This document shows positions 13,821-24,139 of a stretch of 64,000 nt of DNA, one piece after another. The stretch is from Adiantum capillus-veneris. Taxonomy: Eukaryota > Streptophyta > Polypodiopsida > Polypodiales > Pteridaceae. The position numbers and the translations under genes were made by a program. Position 1 is the first letter of the stretch. Each line of letters begins with the position of its first letter. The stretch spans positions 92,295,529-92,359,528 of the forward strand of contig CM043959.1 in assembly GCA_014529385.2 (NCBI GenBank). The letters are read 5' to 3'. The notes beneath the pieces are model-generated. The model had not been told where the DNA came from, ran no database searches, and was given only the letters and a program-made list of their open reading frames with translations.

Positions 13821-14570
13821 GTGAAGATGAGGGGGGGAACTTGGGGGGAGGGGGTCTGTTAATGGTGAGGCGAGAGTAGGGACCTTGTCCTCTTGGAGAG
13901 GGACCAATCGGTTCCCCGTGGGAATCCACTGCTGCTAGGCAGGCACCTGAGGACCACCCTGAGAGCCAGGTTGTCGGTGAGGCCCCTGCCGTCATTGACC
14001 ATGAACCTGCTACCAGCCCTCCTTCGCTTGAGCCCCTGGCTCGGAGGGTGGCTCTACCTGTGTGCTCTGTGTCTCTACCTACTGCTACTGGCCAGCCCTT
14101 GCAGGCTGGGGCTAGGCCTTGGGTGTATGTCGGGGCCTCCTCTGTGGATAGGACTTCGCAAGATGGCCCATATGTCGACAAATGAAGCACTAATTTAGGA
14201 AGCCCAATACTCCACGCTCTGTCTAAACCAACCCCCACTCACCCGAGGAAGTAGGATGACCTTCGCGAGAGTGTGGTTGTCCCTAACTAGAATGCGAATT
14301 GAGGGAATGCTGGTCACCTTGGCAATTGAGGCTGTCGTGCGAGGTGTCTCCAGGATATTCCCAATGACTGAGTCTATCCTGGACAAAAGTGGTAGTGTGA
14401 GGTCCCCACCTCGCCATATCAAACAGCGGATCTGATGGTGAACCTGGTGGCCACTAGATCTATTGTGGAAGCAAACAAAGTGGTTCGGGGGATAGCTAGT
14501 GGACGATCTCTCATCACAAAGTGAATCGAGCTCAAGCCTACTAGCAATGAGATCTAGCTCCACCTCGCAG
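13120..14570 (-). pseudogene. LINE ORF1-like region (nucleic-acid-binding protein), broken
   Basis: This stretch occupies the ORF1 position upstream of ORF2. The most protein-like segment (14563-14240, minus) reads LPLLSRIDSVIGNILETP, then SIPSIRILVRD and KVILLPRVSGG. That resembles the N-terminal domain of plant L1 ORF1 proteins (DUF4283-like), judged by eye only. The next long frame (14238-13348) is low-complexity and Pro/Ser-rich. It includes a Pro run produced by a 34-base G tract on the plus strand, so its length is not proof of coding. A short frame at 13351-13151 (VHFFADTQCPPNYVLIHEDSW) may be the C-terminus. ORF1 proteins package the LINE RNA; this copy is interrupted. Confidence 0.55.
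13785..13818 (+). repeat. 34-base poly-G tract
   Basis: An uninterrupted run of 34 G lies inside a G-rich stretch (13730-13860) of the LINE ORF1 region. In the element's sense strand it is poly-C and reads as poly-Pro. Such tracts can form G-quadruplexes and are prone to length error in assembly. Confidence 0.97.
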
Positions 14571-15419
14571 GGGAAGCGTACTTAAGCTATCTAGAGATCC
14601 TAAGACTCACCTTCCAAGAGGAGAGAAACCCCGAGTGCCTTTTTCCCCATGTTTCAGAGGCACGTACTCTCGAGATTTCACCGCTCTAGGGGCAATGAGT
14701 ATTACTAATATCGAAGTAGGCACTATGGGGATAGAGAGTTCCCGACCAATCGGGACCACCCATCTCGCTGGCATTGGCAACCTGAGCCAAGCCCCCACTT
14801 TCCACCCCCACACTCACACTTCCTTGTGTGACCTAATTACTACCACAAAGGTTGTTCAACATAAACATTCCTTGTTTTAATTCCGAAGCACATTGTTCGT
14901 TAAGACAGCCCTTCAACCAGTATTGCAAACAACACCAAGACAGTATTCTAGTAAAAATTCTACTCAAACTTATTCATTAAAATTCCAATGTTCTGGAGGT
15001 ACAACATCCCCCCTCCAGCGAGAGTTTACTCCTCCCGTTGTCGCCTAGCTGCCCATACAACTAGGTATGTCCACCGCATAGAAAGCACGACATGGACATT
15101 CCCACCACTTAACCAGCAGACGTGGGTATCCACCGCTTAACCAGCAGTCGTGGATTCAAGAGCCCTTAACCAGGAACTCTGCCCCCTGTGATCAGGAGGG
15201 GTTTCATGACTAATTCAACATTGGAAATAGAATGAACATGCCGAGCTAAATTTTCCCTAGCAGACATTCTTTCCTATTGCAAATAGTATATCCGTCAATC
15301 ATTTCTTTCCTACTTTAGACTTTAATATACAAATGAATTCAATTTCCGAGGTTGTCGTCAGATTTCTCCAACATGTTTGGGGATATGTTCATTCCTAGCT
15401 AAACGTATGCAATGTTAAA

Positions 15420-15590
15420 TTAAACAACTTGAATAAAACTGTGATCTACCTCTTCCATTTCTTTGTCATTGGCTTGTGAGATGGCCGGTGCTTGTTCGAC
15501 CATGGGAGCTTTTTCTTTTCCATTTGTATTGCTCGTTCCCACCTCGTGGTCGTGGGCACCACCAAAGCGAGTTCTCTTAACCGGGGCCAT
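15420..15590 (-). CDS. LTR-encoded leader ORF, MAPVKRTR start
   Basis: A 56-codon minus-strand ORF lies inside LTR A, about 900 bp downstream of its TATA-like box. It starts MAPVKRTRFGG, has a basic N-terminus and then a polar, acidic body (NDKEMEE). After codon 47 there is a splice-donor-like GAG|GTAGAT in phase 0 (exon would end at 15450). The 53.9-kb LTR carries an ORF of the same design (MIPKRTR start, phase-0 donor-like CAG|GTGGGT). The parallel suggests that it is the first exon of the element's gag, joined by splicing, and not an independent peptide. No downstream acceptor survives because the element is truncated. Function of the leader is unknown; a nuclear-localisation-like basic start is the only hint. 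Confidence 0.5.
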   Translation of the reverse strand: MAPVKRTRFGGAHDHEVGTSNTNGKEKAPMVEQAPAISQANDKEMEEVDHSFIQVV

Positions 15591-16488
15591 TTTACTCACT
15601 ACTTTAAATGATAAACTTGAAGAAAAGAGCTAAAGTCCGAGAGCATCATAACAACCAAATGGCAGATTAGAATTATTAAAGAATCCTCCTTAGGCAAGAG
15701 ATTAGATTTTTCCTTCGAGACCTAGCAATTTTATGGGTAATTCCTTACTTACCCTATGGGAAATGGCTCTAAGGTTAATTACTTGGCTTAGATGATTAAG
15801 AAATTCAGAATTTTACTAATTGATTCACGAAAGAGATGAAGTAAGCAAGCTCATCCATTTTCCTAGAGCAATATGAAGATACAGAATTGCCGCAGGCATG
15901 TGTGACATAAAATTCTCTTCTTAATGGCCTAATGACGGATTAATTTTCAGCCTTAATCACATTTTAATGTGGGAGAAGATTGAGTCTAATTTAATTACAA
16001 CACTATTGAGTGGTAAAAGAATGAATTTCATCAAATCTACACTATTACTGGCTGACAATTTATTAACTATGCTGCCTAGAGAGAGAATCTTTCCTAATCA
16101 TGCATTAATCCTTGGTTAAGGATGATGAATGGCTGCATAATTTAGCTAATTGAATGATGATTATGTAATAGAGTATAGCTATGGAGATTTAGAGAGCAGC
16201 TATAGGGAATTATAGCCAGGATTAAGCATAGTAGCTAAGGAATTTGGAGAATAAAGATGAGAATTAAGAAGAGCAGTAATTAAACCATGATTACCGTGAT
16301 TAGGGGCTGAGAATCGTCTGATTTTTCTGATCCAATGAATCCTCAAGATGAGAATTTCGGCAGCACCTCCCTCCTTGCTTCTCCTTCAAAAACTGTGTGT
16401 GTACCGGCAGCACCTCCCCAAGGTGTGTGTGTGTGTGTACTGGGTGTGTGTGTGTGAGCATGTCTGTGTGTGTGTGTGTGTGCAGGCC

Positions 16489-16496
16489 TTTAAATA
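16489..16496 (-). promoter_or_regulatory. TATA-like box of LTR A
   Basis: In element sense the sequence reads GAGCCTATTTAAAGGCC, followed by a CA repeat. It lies about 630 bp inside the LTR and upstream of the leader ORF, the position expected for an LTR promoter. Confidence 0.45.
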
Positions 16497-17125
16497 GGCT
16501 CCTGCAGGCTGAAAATCGACCAACCTTGCTATTTGCATCTGGGGGAGCGCTGAGTCTCTGCATTGGCAAGTCAAGTTCCCCTACCCACCAAGTGTCCAGT
16601 TGGCTTGGTTAACTAGCTCTGACACTTAGTTACTGGCTTGGAAACTCTCCCAGGACTCCCACAAAGAGAGAAGGTGCCCCCTAGCTACTAAAGCTGAGCT
16701 GGAGTGGGCTGGAACCATTCCCCCCCAGCCAATTTTGGGAAAAATTGATTTTAGGCTAAAACGGGTCATACGAGTCGGAATTTGATGCCGAAAATTGCTA
16801 TAGCAAGCTCTAACTAAGGCGTACTGGCCCGAGTACCTGCCATATTTAGCAGCCCCCGAGGTTCGAAAATGCTTTTTTTTCAAATTTGGAGTACGGGTGC
16901 AGTTTTTCGAGACGGTCAAAACTGGATGGGTCGAGTGGCCAAAAACTTACTATTTTTTGAAATTTTTTGCAAAAATTATTTTAATTCACATTTAGGAGCT
17001 TTAAAACATTCTAAAAATCATGGCACTGACAGAATTCAAAAAACTGCTAAAAATAGTAACTTTTTCTATTATGATCATTTCAAGGTACAATGGTGCTCTT
17101 TTTGATCGGGGTCAGAGACCTTACA

Positions 17126-17184
17126 GGTAGGTACTCCCTCCTCAAACTAGGAAAGCAGAAAAAAATGGGAAGGTCTTCCTCTCA
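17126..17184. other. Junction between LTR A and satellite
   Basis: A short unique-looking joint (GTAGGTACTCCCTCCTC ... GGGAAGGTCTTCC) separates the LTR end from the first satellite half-monomer. Satellite block 2 begins within hairpin B, so it does not continue block 1 in register. Confidence 0.5.
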
Positions 17185-18960
17185 AGGTGGCACAATCGCA
17201 ATTTTTTGGCTTTGGACTTGGCTTTGGACTCGCTATGCGACCAATGGGCAAAAAATAGATGATTGTGCAATCGTGGACTGTCAAGACGGATTACGATGCC
17301 CATGAAACTTTTTAGGGTCGAATATTAGTGTGCTACCCCAACCCCCACAACGTTTCATGGCCATCATCTCTCATCTCCTTGGTCCAAGGGGACACAATCG
17401 CCAATTTTTTGGCTTTGCACTCGCCAAGAGCCCAATTGGCGATTGTGCCGCTATGGACTGTAGAGACGGATTGTGATGCCCATGAAATTTGGGAGAGGCT
17501 GGGATTAGTGTACTTCTCACACTCCTACAAAGTTTCATGGCTATCTGCTCCCATCCCATAGGTCCACAATGGCACAATCGCCAATTTTTTTGGCTTTTGG
17601 CTCGCCAAAAGACCCAATGAGCGAAAAATTGGCGATTGTGCCTCTGTGGACCGTCCATACGGATTACAATGCCCATGAAACTTTGTAAGTATGGATATTT
17701 GTGTGCTTTACAAACCCTTGCAATGTTTTATTGCCATACGCTCGCGTCTTGTCTGTCCAAGGTGACTCAATCGCCAATTTTTTGGATTTGCACTCGCCAA
17801 GGGCCCAATGTGCAAAAAAATGGTGATTGTGCTACCGTGGACAGTCGAGATAGATTTCCATGCCATGAAACTTTACACGGGTGGGGATAGTGTGCCTTCC
17901 CTACACCTGCAAAGTTTTATAAACATCCACTCTCGTCTTATCGGCCAAGGTGGCACAATCGCCAATTTTCTGTCTTTGCGCTCACCGAGGGCCCAATGGA
18001 CAAAAAATTGGCGATTGTGCTGCGGTGGATCAACGAGACGGATTGTGATGCCCATGAAAATTTGTAGGAATGGATAATAATGTGCTTCCCCCACTTCCTC
18101 GATCTAGGGTGGCACAATCGCCATTTGTTTTGGCTTTGAGCTCGCCAAAGGCCCAATGGGGAAAAAGTTGGCAATTGTGCCACCGTGGACCATCAAGATG
18201 GATGTGATGCCTATGAAACTTTTCATGGGTGGGTAGTAGTGTGCTTTTCTTTCCCTACAAAGTTTCATGGACATCTGCTCCTGTTTCGTCGGTCCAAGAT
18301 GGCACAATCACCATTTTTTTGCCATTGGACCCTCGGCGAGCCGAAAGCCAGAAAAATGGCAATTGTGCCTCCGTGCTTCCCCTACCCTCCCAAAGTTTCA
18401 TGGTCATCCGCTCCCGTTTCTTCAGTCAAGTGTGGCACTATCATCAATTTTTTGGCTTTGCGATAGCCAAAGGGCCCAATGGGAAAAAATTTGGAGATTG
18501 TGCCATCGTGGATGATCGAGAACGATTTCCATGCCCATGAAACTTTGCAGGGGTGGGAATTAGTGTGCTTCCATAACCTTTGCAAAGTTTCATGGACATC
18601 CACTCCCGTCTCATTGGTCCAAGGTGGCACAATCGCCAATTTTTTGGCTATGAGCTCCCAGTGGGAAAAAGATGGGCGATTGTGCCGTTGTGGACAGTCG
18701 AGACAGATTACAATGTCCATGAGACTTCGCAGGGGCGAAGACTAGTGTGCTTTTCACACCCATGCAAAGTTTCATGGACATTTGCTCCCATCTCGTAGGT
18801 TGAGGGTGGAACAATCGTCAATTTTCTTGGCTTTCTACTCGTTAAAGGCCCAATGAGCAAAAAAATGGCGATTGTGCCACCGTGGACCCTTGAAACAGAT
18901 TACAATGCCCAGGAAACTTTGTAGGTGCAAGGATTACCCAGCCCTGCAATGTTTCATTGC
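17185..18960 (+). repeat. Double-hairpin satellite, block 2
   Basis: About nine to ten monomers with the same two-hairpin design as block 1. The CATGAAACTTT-type landmark falls near 17295, 17477, 17670, 17860, 18048, 18209, 18532, 18713 and 18905. One monomer (about 18300-18400) lacks part of hairpin A. The block ends inside hairpin A near 18960. Confidence 0.92.
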
Positions 18961-19863
18961 CATAATCTGTCATGTCGTGGCACATGCATAATGTGAAAAT
19001 AAAAATATCTACCTCAGTTTTAATGTTTTTGATGTGTGGGACCAAATGCTACAATATACATAGTGTGATATATGTGAAAACGGATGCCATGGTTGTAGGC
19101 ACGTACATACCTTTCCAGGATAGCGAGGCCCTAGACGTGGAACTATTGCATGTTTTTTTACATGAATATATGCCTTAATTTCTTTAAAAATGTATAAATA
19201 TCAAGTGTATCAAAGTGGCATGCTTGTTTTGCCTAGAAAGTTCAATGCGGACGATCTCGACAAACATAAGTGATGCATCCAAAGTGCTTGCCAAGTGGTA
19301 AATTGAGATTCAAGATTAAATTTAATCCCAAGGGATTTTTCCACAATTTTAGGAATTTTTCCCAGCTCGTTTGGGCTTTTTACGGGCAAAAATGACATTT
19401 TTGGGCTAAAAATGACAAAAATGGTTTAAAAATGGCTCAAAATGCCACATCACTCATGGTGCGGTGACTATGAGGAGTGAGGGAAAATTTTAGAAGATCA
19501 ATATCAAGACTTTAAGCTCCTCTATGAAGGGATACAAAGCCTGCATCTATGGTATGCTAGTGCAATCCCGTGCTGTTCCAGCCCTGTATTTGAGGTTGTA
19601 AGGGCACCAATTAGGGTTTCCCCTCTTTAAATACCTACTTGGGAATGTATAATGAAGTTCTGAAGCTTCCATGAAATGTCTACGACGGAGAATTGAAGCG
19701 TTTGTTTAGGTTTTTTATCAAGGCAAAAGAGCACTGCAACGGTGTAATTGGTAGCAAGGCTACACCAAATCATTACACACACAAGAGTTTTGAGTTGATC
19801 TTGGTTCTTTTTCAAAGATAAGATTTCATGCCCGCAGTTTTGTTCTTTTTAGTGTGTTTTTAG
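18961..19863. other. Non-satellite insert between blocks 2 and 3
   Basis: About 900 bp interrupt the array exactly between hairpin A halves. The sequence is AT-rich, with a stretch of AAAATGAC/GGGCTAAAAATG-type repeats near 19390-19440. No coding region, TG...CA LTR ends or transposon termini could be identified. The end at 19863 passes into the satellite at CCATGAAACTTTACACC. Confidence 0.55.
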
Positions 19864-21107
19864 CCATGCCATGAAACTTTACACCGGCAGGGATTAGTGT
19901 GCTTTCCCTACACTTGCAAAGTTTGATGAACATCCACCCCCGTCTGATCGGTCCAAGGTGGCACAATCGCCTTTTTTTTGGCTTTGCGCTTGTCGAGGGT
20001 CCAATGGGCAAAAAATTGGCGATTGTGCTACCGTGGATCGTTGACACAAATTGCGATGCCCATGAAACTTTGCAAGGATGGACATTAGTGTGCTTCCCCC
20101 ACCCCTACAAAGTTTCATGGCCATCCGCTCCCGTCCCCTAGGTCTAGGGTGGCACAATCTTCAATTTTTTTGGCTTTGAAGTTGCCAAAGGCCCAATGGG
20201 TGAAAAATTGGTGATTTTTCCACCGTGGACCATCAAGATGGATTCTTTGCATGGGTGGCGAGTAGTGTGCTTTCCCCACCCCTGCAAAGTTTCGTGGCCA
20301 TTCTCTCCCGTCTTGTTGGTCCAAGGTGACACAATCGCCATTTTTTTGCGAGCCCAAAGCCCAAAAAAAATGGATATTGTGCCGCCGCGGATTGTCAAAA
20401 TAGATTAGGATTCCCATGAAACGTTGCAGTGGTGGGGATTAGTTTGCTTCCCCTACCCTCCCAAAGTTTTATGGCCATCCGCTCCTGTTTTGTTGGTCGA
20501 GTGTGACACAATCATCACTTTTTTGGCTTTGTGCTAGCCAAAGGACCCAATGGGTAAAAAATTGGAGATTTTGCCACCGTAGACGGTCAAGAACAATTTC
20601 CATGCCCATAAACTTTGCGGAGGTGGGGATTAGTGTGCTTCCCCAACCTCTGCAAAGTTTCATGGATATCCACTCCCATCTCATTGGTTCAAGGTGGCTG
20701 CTCTTGTCTCATAGGTCCAGGGTGGCAGAATCGCCAATTTTTTTGGCTTTTGGTTCGACAAAGTTCCAATGAGAAAAAAAATGGCGATTGTGCCGCGATG
20801 AATTGTTGAGACGGATTACAATGCCCATGAAACTTTGTAGGTATGGGGATTAGTGTGCTTTACCCACCCCTGCAATGTTTCATTGCCATACAATCCTCTC
20901 TCGTCGGTCCAAGGTGGCTCAATCACCAATTTTTTAGATTTGTACTCGCTAAGGGCCCAATGTGCAAAAAAATGGTGATTGTGTCCTTGTGGAAAATTGA
21001 GACAGATTACCATGCCATAAACTTTACGCAGGCAAGGATTAGTGTGCTTTCCCTACCCTTGCAAGGTTTCATGAACATCCACTCCCGTCTCGTCGGTCCA
21101 AGGAACC
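19864..21107 (+). repeat. Double-hairpin satellite, block 3
   Basis: About six to seven monomers in the same orientation as blocks 1 and 2, with some hairpin B copies shortened (near 20340-20380). The block stops abruptly at GGTCCAAGG (about 21105), where a small insert begins. Confidence 0.9.
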
Positions 21108-21325
21108 CCATATTAGTAAATTTGGGAATTACCAATTCCCACTTCTAAAAAGAGCTTAACATTTGACCACATGGTCAAATATTATCCAAAATTTTGAGAT
21201 CATACCTTGAAAGATCTTTTCAAGTACTACTTTGTGGAAGGCTTTGGTCTTAAAAAACAATTTGAAATTTGTTCATATGGCCAAATCTTTAAGACATCCG
21301 TGATTCCCAAATTGGCTCTAAAGTC
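21108..21325. mobile_element. Putative MITE-like insert in the satellite
   Basis: About 215 bp of unrelated AT-rich DNA split a monomer between hairpin B and the TGTGTGCTTCCCC part of hairpin A. The ends are imperfectly inverted: AATTTGGGAATTACC near the left, and GATTCCCAAATTGG near the right. The interior contains a small palindrome TTTGACCACATGGTCAAA. No coding capacity. Superfamily cannot be assigned, and a target-site duplication is not clear. Confidence 0.4.
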
Positions 21326-23790
21326 TGTGTGCTTCCCCAACCTGTGCAAAGTTTCATGGACATCCACTCCCGTCTCATCAGCCCAAGCTAGCACAGTCGC
21401 CAATTTTTTGGTTGTGCGCTCGCCAAGGACCCAATGGGACAAAGCTTGGGGATTGCGTCGTCGTGGACATTCAAGACGGATTGCGATGTCCATGAGACAT
21501 TGCAAGGGCATGGATTAGTGTACTTACCCCACCCCTCCAAAATTTCATGGCCATCCGCTTATGTCTTGTTGGTCCAAGGTGGCACAATTGCCATTTTTTT
21601 TGGCTTTGGGCTCGCCAAGGCCCAATGGGAAAAAAATTGTTGATTGTGCCGCCGTGGAACATCGAGACGGATTGTGATGCCCATTACTCTTTTCGGGGGG
21701 GTTTCTATTAGTGTGCTTCCCCCACCCTTCATGGCCATTTGCTCCCCCGTCGCATCGGTCCAAAATGGCACAATTGTCAAATTTTTGGCTTTGCACTCGC
21801 CAAGGGCCCAATTGGCAATTGTGCCGCTATGGACCGTCGACACAAATTATGATGCCCATGAAACTTTGCAAGGATGGGGATTAGTGTGTTTCTCCTACCC
21901 TTGCAAATGTTCTTGGCCATCTGCTCTCGTCTTGTAGGTCCAGGGTGGCACAATTGCCTATTTTGTTTTGTTTTGGGCTCGCTAAAGGCCTAATGAGCAA
22001 AAAATTAGCGATTGTGTTGTCGTGGACCATGGAGACATATTACAATACCCATAAAACTTTGCAAGGGTGGGTATTAGTGTGCTTTACCCACCCCTGCAAA
22101 GTTTCATTTCCAAACGCTCTCGTCTCGCTAGTCCAAGGTGGCTCAATCGCTAATTTTTTAGCTTTGCACTCACCAAGGGATTTATGTGCAAAAAAATGGC
22201 GATTATGTTGTCATGGACAATCGAGACAAATTTCTATGCCTTGAAACTTAATCCGGGTGGAGACTAGTGTGCTTCCCCTACACCTATATGTTTTGATGAA
22301 CATCCACCCCCGTCTCATCGGTGCAAGGTGGCATAATCACCATTTTTTTGGCTTTGCGCTCGCCATATACAAAAAATTAGGGATTGTGCCAGCATGGATC
22401 GTCTAGACGGAATGTATGCCTATGAAACTTTGCAAGGTCATGGATTAGTATACTTTCCCTACCCTCTGTAAAGTTTCATGGACATCTGCTCCCGTCCAAT
22501 CGGTCCAAGGTGGCACAATCGCCAATTTTTTGGATTTGGGCTCGCCAAGGGCCCAATGGGCAAAAAGTTGGTGATTGTGTCACCGTGGACCGTCGAGACT
22601 TTTTTGATGCCTATGAAACTTTGTAGAGAATGGGATTAGCATGTTTTCCTCAGTGTCTCAAAGATTCATGGGAATCCACTCCCATCTCGTAGGTCCAGGA
22701 TGGCACAATCGCTATTTTTTTTAGCTTTGGGCTCGCCAAAGGCTCAATGGGAAAAAAAATGGCGATTGTGCCGTCGTGGACCGTTGAGACGGATTGCGAT
22801 GTCCATGAAACTTTAAGAGGACATGTATTAGTGTACTTTCCCTATTCCTACAAAGTTTCATGGCCATTCTCTTGTGTCACGTTGGTCCAAGGTGGTACAA
22901 TAGCCAATTTTTTGGCTTTGGACTCGGCAAGGGATAAATGGGCAAAAAATTGGTGATTGTGTGTCGTGGACCATCGAGACGGATTAGGATGCCCATGAAT
23001 CTTTGCAAGGGAAATAATTAGTGTGCTTCCCCCACCTTTGCAAAGTTTCATGGACATCACAATCCGTCTCAGCAGTCCACGGTGGCACAATTGCCAATTT
23101 TTTACCCATTGGGCCCTTGGTAAGTGCAAATCCAAAAAGTTGGCGATTGTGCCACCTTGGACCAATGAGATAGGGGTGGATGGCCAAAAAACTTTGTAGG
23201 GGTGGGAGAATCACACTAGTTTCTACCCCTGCAAAGTTTCATGGGCATCACAATCCGCCTCCACGATGGCACAATTGCCAATCTCTTGCCCATTGGGCCC
23301 TTGGTGAGCCAAAAGCCAAAAAATTGGCAATTGTGCCACCTTGGACCAAGGAGACAAAAGCAGATGGCCATGAAACTTTGTAGGGATCGGGGAAGTATAC
23401 TAATCCATGCCCTTGCAAAGTTTCATGGGCACCTCAATCCGTCTCAACGGTCCACAGCGGCATAATCACCAATGTTTTGTTCATTGAGGCTTTGGCAAGC
23501 CCCAAGCTAAAACAAATTGATGATTGTGCCACCTTGTACCTACGAGATGGGAGCGGATGGCCATGAAACTTTGTGGGGGTGGGGGAACCACACTAATCCC
23601 TCATACGTTTCCTACGGAAGGACTAGTGTGCTTCCTCCACCCTCACAAAGTTTCATGCCCATCCGCTCCCGTCTCGTCGGTCCAGGGTGGCACAATCGCA
23701 TTTTTTTTTGCTTTGGGCTCGCCAAAAGCCCAATGGGAAAAAAATTGGTGATTGTGCCGTGGTGGGCCGACAAGATTGCGGGAAGTGGGT
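21326..23790 (+). repeat. Double-hairpin satellite, block 4, with inverted segment
   Basis: About thirteen monomers. Most are in the standard orientation (loop order GGCTTTGGGCTCGCC then GGGCCCAATGGGC). Between about 23060 and 23590 the loops read in the opposite order (TTGCCCATTGGGCCC then GGTGAGCCAAAAGCC), so about three monomers are inverted. The second switch carries a short filler TCATACGTTTCCTACGGAAG at 23601-23620. The array ends near 23790 after a final hairpin B. Confidence 0.9.
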
Positions 23791-24139
23791 ATGCTCTATC
23801 TTGCATACACCCGGCATGAATGGTCGTCCAAAAGTTGTAATGGAACTGATATTTTGTTATTTACTACAGTTGACATGTGGAAAATGCATACCTTCTCTAT
23901 GGAATGTGCAAAGGATAGAAGATTCATTATCATTGTATTATTAAGAGCTCTTTGTGAGCTATAGTCACTTTATGTTTGGGCGAACAATGTCCATTCATTT
24001 TTGAGCATTTAAAAATCTATAAGTAAATACGTGCAAGAGGAAAATGCTCACTCTTGCACGGGGGGAGATTGAACCTAGTGTCTGCATTGTTCTTCTCTCC
24101 TCTCCTCTCTTCTCTCTCATCATGCTGGTGTAGCATTCC
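23791..24139. other. Non-coding spacer
   Basis: No gene recognised. A CT-rich patch lies at 24090-24190. Nothing resembles satellite or transposon ends. Confidence 0.5.

Larger units (their letters stand above)
8741..14870 (-). mobile_element. L1-type LINE, full length or nearly so, defective
   Basis: A non-LTR retrotransposon lies on the minus strand. Its 3' end (plus-strand left end, about 8741-8790) reads in element sense as TTATTAACTAATAGAAGGATC then a TCTCAAAAAC A-rich tail, abutting satellite block 1. Reading leftwards there is an ORF1-like region (14.6-13.1 kb) and an ORF2-like region (13.05-8.83 kb) with endonuclease, reverse transcriptase and C-terminal region. Stops and frameshifts make it non-autonomous. 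The 5' edge is approximate, because the sequence passes without a clear border into an LTR fragment near 14.9 kb. I could not find a convincing target-site duplication. The GC content, higher than the surroundings, fits a foreign insert in the satellite. Confidence 0.82.
14990..17125 (-). repeat. LTR fragment of a Ty3/gypsy-type element (LTR A)
   Basis: Read on the minus strand, the sequence begins at 17125 with TGTAAGGTCTCTGACC, the same terminal design as the 53.9-kb and 40.9-kb LTRs. It has a TATA-like box at 16496-16489 after about 630 bp, then CA repeats, an AT-rich leader, and a leader ORF starting MAPVKRTR at 15590. It ends in GTTGTATGGGCAGCTAGG-type sequence (about 15050), also found after the leader ORF in the 53.9-kb LTR (GTTGTATGGGCAACTGG, about 57460). 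No CCTTACA end or primer binding site follows, so the fragment is truncated at the LINE side. No partner LTR is visible. It sits between the LINE and satellite block 2. Confidence 0.65.

Noticed and set aside
13348-14238. 296-codon minus-strand ORF as a cellular Pro-rich protein
   Set aside because: It lies between LINE ORF1 start and ORF2, and its length is due to low-complexity GC-rich sequence with the G34 tract.
5513-23790. Many ORFs of 60-165 codons on both strands with peptides such as KVSWPSAPVSLVQGGTI or AIVPPWTDETG
   Set aside because: They are translations of the self-complementary satellite. They recur every 187 bp in all frames and show no conservation as protein.
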